The position numbers and the translations under genes were made by a program. A stretch of 64,000 nucleotides of DNA from Mesostigma viride (Eukaryota; Streptophyta; Mesostigmatophyceae; Mesostigmatales; Mesostigmataceae), in the NCBI GenBank assembly GCA_009746045.1, contig RPFO01000643.1:761089-825088 (forward strand), given 5' to 3'. Shown here in pieces: positions 10,514 to 19,003 of this stretch. A model generated the notes under the pieces. It worked only from the letters and a program-made list of their open reading frames with translations. It did not search any database and was not told where the DNA came from. The number at the start of each line of letters is the position of its first letter. Positions within the stretch are counted from its first letter, which is position 1.

Positions 10514-10980
10514 AGTGGCACCCGCTGGCTTCGCCCAGCCCAAAACAGGGTCCCTTTTTTTGGCAGTACTTCGCCCCGCTGCCCGCAGCCCGCTGCCCGC
10601 AGCCCGCAGCCCGCTGCCCGCAGCCCGCAGCCCGCTGCCCGCTGCCCGCTGCCCGCTGCCCGCTGCGCACTGCCCGCTGCGCACTGCCCGCTGCGCGCTG
10701 CCCGCAGCCAGCAGCCCGGTGCCCGCTGGAATAGTACGGTGCTCGCTTCGCTCGCGGATTGGTGCGCAGTACAGTGCTCGCTCGCTTCGCTCGCTCGCCG
10801 CGCGCAGCGCACAGCTCGCTGCGCTCGCTGTGCGCTGCGCGCAGGCCGCTGGCGCGGCCGCCCGCTCGCTTCGCTCGCTCGGCTCGCTGGGATTGGTGGT
10901 TAGAGTTTCCGGTTGTTTTGGATTGGCGGGGAAGTCGCGATGCCCTGGATAGTGCGGGATGACTACTCATTGCCAAATTA
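10514..10980. repeat. GC-rich duplicated block, copy 1 (GCTGCCC/GCAGCCC array)
   Basis: Starts at CCCGCTGGCTTCGCC. It contains a 7-bp array of GCTGCCC and GCAGCCC units (10577-10730), blocks of CTCGCTTCGCTCG, and a perfect 16-bp-stem hairpin at 10800-10842. It ends at GATAGTGCGGGATGAC. The whole block recurs at 11536-12072. Confidence 0.85.
10800..10842. repeat. Perfect inverted repeat, 16-bp stem
   Basis: GCGCGCAGCGCACAGC at 10800-10815 pairs exactly with 10827-10842 across an 11-nt spacer. The second copy at 11911-11953 has one mismatch. Confidence 0.95.
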
Positions 10981-11314
10981 GTATATATCGGATTGAATTT
11001 TGCTTCGAACCCTTGTGTCCGTCGGAAAATGGGCCGCTCCGCCGGATTAAAAGCAAAAACATAGGGTGAAAAATGATAGCGCAAAAGAAAATAAAACGGC
11101 TAAAGTATTAGGGTCATTCAAAAAATCACAATTCGTCACCAGGGATTCGAGTGCCGTCACCGATCACACTACTAATCTGGCCCAAGGCAGCTTAACTTCG
11201 CAGGTCTGATGGGATGCGGTGTGTTCTGCCTGGTATGAACGAATCATGCAGGTACCGTGGAAACAACAATATATAAAACTGTAATATATAAAAACTTGAT
11301 TATAATTATAAGTA

Positions 11315-11390
11315 GTAACGGCAGGCTCGAGCTACCATGGTCCGGATTCTTTCGATTTCTGGCCTGCGCTGGTTGTCTCCGTGATATAAA
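11315..11390. repeat. Dispersed repeat, partial copy 3
   Basis: Matches the last about 75 bp of 5003-5287 (TAACGGCAGGCTCGAGCTAC to GTTGTCTCCGTGAT). The three copies end at the same place, which suggests a true element terminus. Confidence 0.75.
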
Positions 11391-11535
11391 AACTTGATAC
11401 ATAAAAATTTAAACTACGTCTCTCTGTCACTGACCGGCCTTGTCTCCGTCACACGGTCAACCGTCAAATCACTCGACAGTCGACAAACCCGTTGGGATGT
11501 TGTCAACCGCTTATGAAGTTATGATTGCAACTAGA

Positions 11536-12072
11536 GTAACCCGCTGGCTCCGCCCAGCCCAAAACAGGGTCCCTTTTTTTGGCAGTACTTCGCCCCGCTG
11601 CCCGCTGCCCGCTGCCCGCTGCCCGCTGCCCGCTGCCCGCTGCCCGCTGCCCGCTGCCCGCTGCCCGCTGCCCGCTGCCCGCTGCCCGCTGCCCGCTGCC
11701 CGCTGCCCGCTGCCCGCTGCCCGCTGCCCGCTGCCCGCTGCCCGCTGCCCGCTGTCCGCTGCCCGCTGCTCGCGGATTGGTGCGCAGTACGCTGCCCGCT
11801 GCCCGCTGGAATAGTACGGTGCTCGCTTCGCTCGCGGATTGGTGCGCAGTACGGTGCTCGCTCGCTTCGCTCGCTCGCGGTAGGGTGCTCGCTCGCTTCG
11901 CTCGCTCGCCGCGCGCAGCGCACAGCTCGCTGCGCTCGCCGTGCGCTGCGCGCCAGGCCGCTTTCAGCGGCCGCTCGCTCGCTTCGCTCGCTCGCTGGGA
12001 TTGGTGGTTAGTGATTCCGGTTGTTTTGGATTGGCGGGGAAGTTGCGATGCCCTGGATAGTGCGGGATGACC
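11536..12072. repeat. GC-rich duplicated block, copy 2 (GCTGCCC)n
   Basis: A second copy of the block at 10514-10980. Its 7-bp array (11597-11770) is almost pure GCTGCCC, about 24 units, whereas copy 1 mixes GCTGCCC and GCAGCCC. The hairpin is at 11911-11953. Confidence 0.85.
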
Positions 12073-12117
12073 CCCAATTGCTAAATTAATATATAGGATC
12101 CTGGTGCAACGTCACAT

Positions 12118-13730
12118 GGGATTTCTTATTCCGGCGCCCAATGGCCTCCAGGACAGGCGCGCCGCGCCAGACTCGCCCGCGTTTGGGCTTTGGGCGTCTT
12201 GGAATTTGGCTTTGGGCGTCTTGGAAGTTGGCTTTGGGCGTTTGCTCTTTTGGCAGATTTCTACACTACACTGGTACTACGTAAAAAAGCACAGACTGGT
12301 GCGGCGTAACATTTTTAAACTTGGTAAAATTACCGCCGCACAGCCAGCCAGAACTGGACAAGGTGATGGCCGCAAGTAGTCGTTGCTGGGCTATCGTATT
12401 TGTAGCATGGGGCGTTTCACCGAGTCTACGGTTAGCATGATGGGGAGGATTCCTAACCTTCATTATGTGGGTTAAGTAGGGGTGCTCATAGTGGCCGGTT
12501 TCCCTCGCTTCCTTGTAAACCAGGCTCTGCGTCAAGATCACAGACGACCGGGTAAGTAGTTGTTCCAGTCTGTTCTAGTTTGTATGACGCCTGCTATTAG
12601 GCGTTCTTGTTATTGTCGTTCATCATCGCCGTGACCGTCGTGGCCAGCAGCGTGCTTTTTTTACATACCGGATGGTGTCGACTTGTTTATTGATAGCGCA
12701 TTGGTGAATATCGCTGCATGGAGGAATATCGGCTACAACCCGCGGGAAAGTGCTGGCTCCAATGTTCTTTTTGTATGCAGGATGACGGCACTGCCAAGCC
12801 GGAGACGAATATGACGCTCGTTATAATGCCAGTCATTCAGACCGACTGCGCGACTGGTTGTGGGATAGCAGTTCTTGGTTGTGGGATGTGTTCCTGGTTG
12901 TGGGATGCACGTTCCATGTGTTGCTGGTTGTGGGATACTTGTTCCTGGTTGTGGGATAGTCGTTCCTGGTTGTGGGATACTTGTTCCTGGTTGTGGGAAA
13001 CACGTTCCTGGTTGTGGGATACTTGTTCCTGGTTGTGGGAAACTTGTTCCTGGTTGTGGGAAACACGTTCCTGGTTGTGGGATACTTGTTCCTGGTTGTG
13101 GGAAACACGTTCCTGGTTGTGGGATACTTGTCCCTGGTTGTGGGATACTTGTTCCTGGTTGTGGGATACTTGTTCCTGGTTGTGGGAAACACGTTCCTGG
13201 TTGTGGGATACACGTTCCTGGTTGTGGGAAACACGTTCCTGGTTGTGGGAAACACGTTCCTGGTTGTGGGATAGTCGAACCTAGTTGTGGGATACACGTT
13301 CCTGGTTGTGGGATGCCTATTCCTGGTTGTGGGATACTTGTTCCTGGTTGTGGGATACTTGTTCCTGGTTGTGGGAAACACGTTCCTGGTTGTGGGATAC
13401 TTGTCCCTGGTTGTGGGAAACACGTTCCTGGTTGTGGGAAACACGTTCCTGGTTGTGGGAAACACGTTCCTGGTTGTGGGAAACACGTTCCTGGTTGTGG
13501 GAAACACGTTCCTGGTTGTGGGAAACACGTTCCTGGTTGTGGGAAACACGTTCCTGGTTGTGGGATACACGTTCCTGGTTGTGGGATACACGTTCCTGGT
13601 TGTGGGATAGTCGAGCCTAGTTGTGGGATGTGTTCCTGGTCCAAGTATAAAGGGGCACGGGAATTAGCGATAGCAGAGGGGGCTCGGGAATAACGTTAGC
13701 AGAGGGGCACGGGCACTAACGTTAGTGAAG
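12118..13730 (+). repeat. Left terminal inverted repeat arm
   Basis: Unique part 12118-12860, minisatellite 12860-13625, then a short common segment (TATAAAGGGGCACGGGAATT and two AACGTTAG units). It is the reverse complement of the right arm, except that the minisatellite units are in a different order. Confidence 0.9.
12860..13625 (+). repeat. 21-bp minisatellite, left arm
   Basis: About 36 units of TTCCTGGTTGTGGGATACTT plus G. The variable last seven bases are of four main types: ATACTTG, AAACACG, ATACACG and ATAGTCG. Because 21 is divisible by three and the unit has few stops, long frames are open on both strands (VPGCGIL, WLWDTCS, TTRNKYP and similar heptads). They are not genes. Confidence 0.95.
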
Positions 13731-14430
13731 GGGCACGGGCACTAACGTTAGCAGAGGGGGCTGGGCACTAACGTTAGTAAAGGGGCACGGGCACTAACGT
13801 TAGCAGAGGGGGCTGGGCACTATCGTTAGTAAAGGGGCACGGGCACTAACGATAGCAGAGGGGGCTGGGCACTAACGTTAGTAAAGGGGCGCGGGCACTA
13901 ACATTAGCAGAGGGGGCTGGGCACTAACGTTAGTAAAGGGGCACGGGCACTAACGATAGCAGAGGGGGTGTGGGAATTAAAGTTTATTAGCATAGGGGGG
14001 AAATAATTATAGTAGAGGGGGGGGCACTAACGTTAGCAGAGGGGCACGAGCACTAACGTTAGTAGAGGGGGATGGGCACTAACGTTAGTAAAGGGGCACG
14101 GGCACTAACGATAGCAGAGGGGGTGTGGGAATTAAAGTTTATCAGCAGAGGGGGGAAATAATTATAGTAGAGGGGGGGGGGCACTAACGTTAGCAGAGGG
14201 GCACGAGCACTAACGTTAGTAAAGGGGCGCGGGCACTAACGTTAGCAGAGGGGGCTAGGTAATAACGTTAGTGAAGGGGGGTGGGCATTAACGATAGCAG
14301 GGGGGGGAGGGCACTTACGTTAGCAGAGGGGTGTGGGAACTAATGTTAGCAAAGGAGGGGGGGGCACTAACGTTAGCAGAGGGGGCTGGGCACTAACGTT
14401 AGCAGAGGGGGTGTGGGAATTAACGTTAGG
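13690..14430. repeat. 26-bp array centred on the palindrome CTAACGTTAG
   Basis: Roughly 25 units of GGGGCACGGGCACTAACG followed by TTAGTAAA or TTAGCAGA. Two unit types (GGGGCACGGGC and GGGGGCTGGGC) tend to alternate, giving a higher-order period of about 52 bp. Only the first two or so units are shared with the right arm. Confidence 0.9.
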
Positions 14431-14886
14431 GCCACGCACTGCCGGCAGTTACCACTCCCTGTGATGATTGCATGGATGGCTTGTGGGCTCTGGCATGGGG
14501 TAGCACTGCCGGCAGTTACCACTCCTTGTGATGACTGCATGTCCCCGGCTTGTGTGTTCTTGCATGGGGTGGCACTGCCGGCAGTTACCACTCCTTGTGA
14601 TGACTGCATGTCCCCTTGACGCAAGGACGGCTTGTGGGGTCTTGCATGGCGTGGCACTGCCGGCAGTCACCACTCCTTGTGATGACTGCATGTCCCCGGC
14701 TTGTGTGTTCTTGCATGGGGTGGCATTGCCGGCAGTCACCACTCCTTGTGATGACTGCATGTCCCCGGCTTGTGTGTTCTTGCATGGGGTGGCACTGCCG
14801 GCAGTTACCACTCCTTGTGATGACTGCATGTCCCCTTTATGCAAGGACGGCTTGTGGGGTCTTGCATGGGGTGGCACTGCCGGCAG
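14430..14886. repeat. 69-82 bp tandem array with CACTGCCGGCAGT
   Basis: Six copies containing CACTGCCGGCAGTTACCACT and GTGATGACTGCATGTCCCC. The longer copies have an extra CGCAAGGACGGCTTGTGGGG segment. Confidence 0.9.
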
Positions 14887-15050
14887 AGGATACTTGTTCC
14901 TGGTTGTGGGATACACGTTCCTAGTTGTGGGATAGTCGTTCCTGGTTGTGGGATACTTGTTCCTGGCGGTGGGAAACACGTTCCTGCTTGTGGGATACTC
15001 GTTCCTGGTTGTGGGATGCACGTTCCTGGTTGTGGGATACTTGTTCCTTC
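14886..15050 (+). repeat. Internal copy of the 21-bp minisatellite
   Basis: Eight units of the same family as the arm arrays, in the orientation of the left arm but well inside the element, more diverged (for example TGGCGGTGGG). Confidence 0.9.
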
Positions 15051-15116
15051 ACATGTTCGCCGTTATTCCTCCAAGCAGTTATTCCTACACGCACATCAAG
15101 ATAGAGCTATTAAATA

Positions 15117-15456
15117 TTTCCTTGTACATCCAATGATGCTACGTCTTGGCTATGCTCACATTACTTGCCCACGCTCCTTGTTATGATAAGCTCACATGGG
15201 TCTCATTGCACCCACAGATCTTGCAGGATCGTTTAGCGTGTCCGATTGCAGCTGTGGCATTAATTAATTAATTAATTAATTAATTAGACTCGTGCTCCCG
15301 TTTGGGAGTCACGCAGCTGTGGCATGCCTCTAGCATGAAGGAGAAAGGGGGTCTCTGACCTTCCTTCCTGTTGTGCAAACTAAGGGATGAAAGGCAGTTC
15401 GGGCTCCGTGACTCCCCAACGGGAGCACGAGTCTAATTAATTAATTAATTAATTAC
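15117..15456 (+). mobile_element. LINE-A 3' fragment inside the long-TIR element
   Basis: Matches the LINE-A 3' UTR at 8485-8762 (TTACTTGCCCACGCTCCTTG, GCTCACATGGGTCTCATTGC) and ends in the same hairpin and (TTAA)n tail. It is itself interrupted by a 52-bp insertion at 15261-15312. Confidence 0.85.
15248..15325 (-). mobile_element. LINE-A micro-insertion (52 bp) with 13-bp TSD
   Basis: GCAGCTGTGGCAT is repeated at 15248-15260 and 15313-15325. The 52 bp between are only tail plus the 3' hairpin of LINE-A, on the minus strand, inserted in another LINE-A copy. Confidence 0.9.
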
Positions 15457-15459
15457 CCA

Positions 15460-16780
15460 CCTACCTGACCTACCTATCAAGTTCTAACTAGCTCACTAGC
15501 TAACTAACTGACTAACTATTTTAACTAAGTAAGTACTAACTAACTACTAACTAAACAACCCCCGTTGCTCTGCCGAACTAAGTAGATGCCCTTCGATTAA
15601 AACGCACAAATCGTGAATGATGCAAGCTACCGTGCCGACGCACAATTGATTCTTGCCCCCCTACGCGTCTAAATCTTGTATTGTTGTCAGTTGTAACAGA
15701 ATAAAATGGTGGCCTCTGCTCCACTAAATGCACAGATCTTTTACCTCCTGTCATTAAAGACAGAACGGACTTATCAAACCCCAAGAGACAGGGGAGATTC
15801 CTAGCACTCTCCAGGAATCGTAGAGGGTGGTCGTTTCCCGTCTAGAGGCCATTCCTACGAGACGGTACTTACGCGATAGAGAGCGGTGGTCCCCTTTTGG
15901 TCGGGCGTCTCTCTGCTTGTTCATACAGACACAAGACTTCCTGTCTATCGGATATGGCTGTCCAATAACAGGGCCTGAAGTGAGCATGTTTGGTTATTAG
16001 AAATAACTTCACATAATTGGGGGTAGGTATCCGCTTGATGGCTATGGTGACAAACAGGCAAAGCTTATGTCCCCGCCGACACAGAGGAGTCCAACGCAAT
16101 CCTACAGGTCTTAGCCAATCAGAACACAGATGAACCGGTAAGGTTCTCTCTCTATATGCTTTACACCCCTAACTTACGAAAGATACTAACTGACATCAGT
16201 CAGATTACACATAGATTCCAAGGTACTGTCCCGTACCGTCCAGGGCCCAAAACAAAGGACCATCAAAAGGGCACTCCGCATATAAGTCCCCAAAAGTCAA
16301 GTCAGGCCAGGAATCATTACACTTTGGCCGTACAAAAGACTCAGCCATTTACACTGAACGTTGAACTCCAAGTTCACGTCCACTTGGATGTAACAGTATA
16401 CACACTGTCAGAAAATACTGTTACATCAGTAAGCGCTCAACGTGCATGGGGCTACTAGCTGCCCAAATATGAGATTCCACGGACAACACCGAAAATGAGA
16501 AACCACAGTAGCTACCAGCAAGAACTACGAACACAGGACCTCCCTAAATCTAGTATCAAGTAACGTTATTTCCCCGTTTCGACGAACTTGGTCCATTCAC
16601 ATTTATAGTAGCGGTGAATTAATTGTCACACCTTGCTCAGGCAAAGTGCGCCAAGTCCTACAGCATGTCTCCCCATATCATTCACTTAAATAAGGAAGGG
16701 AAATGTAAAGCCATGCATCGTGAAGCCGTATGAAAGGGCATAACCACCCAAATAATAAAGTTGGTACGTATAGTGTCAAC
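15460..16780. other. Unrecognised inner segment of the long-TIR element
   Basis: Begins with degenerate TAAC-rich simple sequence, then about 1.2 kb of AT-richer DNA. The longest frame (16156-16458, plus, 100 codons) has no domain I recognise and no coding-like composition. No catalytic motif was seen on either strand. Confidence 0.5.
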
Positions 16781-16784
16781 CCCC

Positions 16785-18457
16785 TCTGCTAACGTTAGTG
16801 CCCGTGCCCCTCTGCTAACGTTATTCCCGAGCCCCCTCTGCTATCGCTAATTCCCGTGCACCTTTATATTTGGACCAGGAACACATCCCACAACTAGGCT
16901 CGACTATCCCACAACCAGGAACGTGTTTCCCACAACCAGGAACGTGTATCCCACAAGCAGGAACGACTATCCCACAACCAGGAACAAGTATCCCACAACC
17001 ATGAACGTGTTTCCCACAACCAGGAACAAGTATCCCACAACCAGGAACGTGTTTCCCACAACCAGGAACAAGTATCCCACAACCAGGAACGTGTATCCCA
17101 CAACCAGGAACGTGTTTCCCACAACCAGGAACGTGTTTCCCACAACCAGGAACGTGTATCCCACAACCAGGAACGTGTTTCCCACAACCAGGAACGTGTA
17201 TCCCACCACTAGGTTCGACTATCCCACAACCAGGAACGTGTTTCCCACAACCAGGAACGTGTTTCCCACGACCAGGAACGTGTTTCCCACAACCAGGAAC
17301 AAGTATCCCACAACCAGGAACGTGTTTCCCACAACCAGGAACGTGTTTCCCACAACCAGGAACGTGTATCCCACAACCAGGAACGTGTTTCCCACAACCA
17401 GGAACGTGTTTCCCACAACCAGGAACGTGTTTCCCACAACCAGGAACGTGTTTCCCACAACCAGGAACAAGTATCCCACAACCAGGAACGTGTTTCCCAC
17501 AACCAGGAACGTGTTTCCCACAACCAGGAACGTGTTTCCCACAACCAGGAACGACTATCCCACAACCAGGAACAAGTATCCCACAACCAGGAACGTGTCT
17601 CCCACAACCAGGAACGTGTTTCCCACAACCAGGAACGTGTATCCCACAACCAGGAACGTGTTTCCCACAACCAGCAACAAGTATCCCACAACCAAGAACT
17701 GCTATCCCACAACCAGTCGCGCAGTCGGTCTGAATGACTGGCATTATAACGAGCGTCATATTCGTCTCCGGCTTGGCAGTGCCGTCATCCTGCATACAAA
17801 AAGAACATTGGAGCCAGCACTTTCCCGCGGGTTGTAGCCGATATTCCTCCATGCAGCGATATTCACCAATGTGATGCGCTATCAATAAACAAGTCGACAC
17901 CATCCGGTATGTAAAAAAAGCACGCTGCTGGCCACGACGGTCACGGCGATGATGAACGACAATAACAAGAACGCCTAATAGCAGGCGTCATACAAACTAG
18001 AACGGACTGGAACAACTACTTACCCGGTCGTCTGTGATCTTGACGCAGAGCCTGGTTTACAAGGAAGCGAGGGAAACCGGCCACTATGAGCACCCCTACT
18101 TAACCCACATAATGAAGGTTAGGAATCCTCCCCATCATGCTAACCGTAGACTCGGTGAAACGCCCCATGCTACAAATACGATAGCCCAGCAACGACTACT
18201 TGCGGCCATCACCTTGTCCAGTTCTGGCTGGCTGTGCGGCGGTAATTTTACCAAGTTTAAAAATGTTACGCCGCACCAGTCTGTGCTTTTTTACGTAGTA
18301 CCAGTGTAGTGTAGAAATCTGCCAAAAGAGCAAACGCCCAAAGCCAACTTCCAAGACGCCCAAAGCCAAATTCCAAGACGCCCAAAGCCCAAACGCGGGC
18401 GAGTCTGGCGCGGCGCGCCTGTCCTGGAGGCCATTGGGCGCCGGAATAAGAAATCCC
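16785..18457 (-). repeat. Right terminal inverted repeat arm
   Basis: Reverse complement of the left arm. Minisatellite at 16880-17720, about 39 units, nearly identical unique sequence at 17720-18457. Confidence 0.9.
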
Positions 18458-18467
18458 AACGTCACAT

Positions 18468-19003
18468 CATGTAGGATTATTATTTGTCTTCGTTAGGACG
18501 CTTCACGATTACAAGCTCCACGAAGGTCGTACGTCTACTATTCAGGCTACCGTATTTAACAAGTTGACAAACGACAATTTCCCGAATGCCAATGCCCAAT
18601 TCCCAAGTTCCCAACCGTCCTAATACAATTCCTTATTCACTGAAAGACTCATAAATAAAGACTATATGAGGCAGGTCCTGTCGAGTGTCGCGGAGACGTG
18701 TCGCGGAGACGTGCGCGACGACAGCTTTATGATGTGAATTTATTGGCGGCAAAAAAAAAATTTTCATGGGCGGCGCGGCGCGGCGCTGTGCACTGCACGA
18801 CTGTGAGCTACTGTGGGTCGCAGCGTGCAAGGGCAGGTTGGCAGCACACTGGTGGCAGCTGCCATAGCAGGGTCCTGCGCCCAATATTTACCTGGTCGCC
18901 AATTGCTAGTCGAATTTCGTGCTGCAGTGACATTGCAGCTATGAATTAAAGCCTCAAAAGTGTAACGTTGTGAAAGCTATATTCGCCACCCCACGTTCCC
19001 GTC
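18468..19003 (+). promoter_or_regulatory. 5' flank and leader of the ABCF3 gene
   Basis: No gene is seen here. It contains an A-run beside TTTTCATGGGCGGCGC (about 18750-18785) and the presumed 5' UTR. The stop codon TGA at 18971-18973 is in frame with the ATG at 19004, which limits upstream extension. No TATA box can be assigned with confidence. Confidence 0.35.

Larger units (their letters stand above)
12118..18457. mobile_element. Long-TIR Mutator-like/foldback element, 6.34 kb, with 10-bp TSD
   Basis: AACGTCACAT occurs in direct orientation at 12108-12117 and 18458-18467. Between them the sequence starts GGGATTTCTTATTCCGGCGC and ends with its exact reverse complement. The inverted arms run about 12118-13730 and 16785-18457. 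Each holds about 740 bp of nearly identical unique sequence followed by a 21-bp minisatellite. The inner region has a 26-bp array, a 69-82 bp array, a LINE-A 3' fragment and about 1.3 kb of unrecognised AT-richer DNA. A 9-11 bp TSD and very long TIRs fit Mutator-like elements; tandem repeats in the arms recall foldback elements. I see no transposase, zinc finger or other enzyme, so it looks non-autonomous. Near-identity of the unique arms suggests recent insertion or arm homogenisation. Confidence 0.85.

Noticed and set aside
10426-11923. Ala/Arg/Gly-rich frames across the GCTGCCC arrays
   Set aside because: 7-bp arrays rotate through all frames, and the frames overlap on both strands with no homology.
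12860-13625. CRISPR-like array
   Set aside because: Units are directly adjacent with no unique spacers, and the DNA is eukaryotic.
15460-16780. Transposase gene for the long-TIR element
   Set aside because: No frame over about 100 codons and no DDE, zinc-finger or helicase motif seen on either strand.
12733-17903. Long open frames (up to 360 codons) with heptad repeats on both strands
   Set aside because: They arise from a stop-poor 21-bp minisatellite, exist in mirror-image in both arms and in most frames, and have no domain or splice context.
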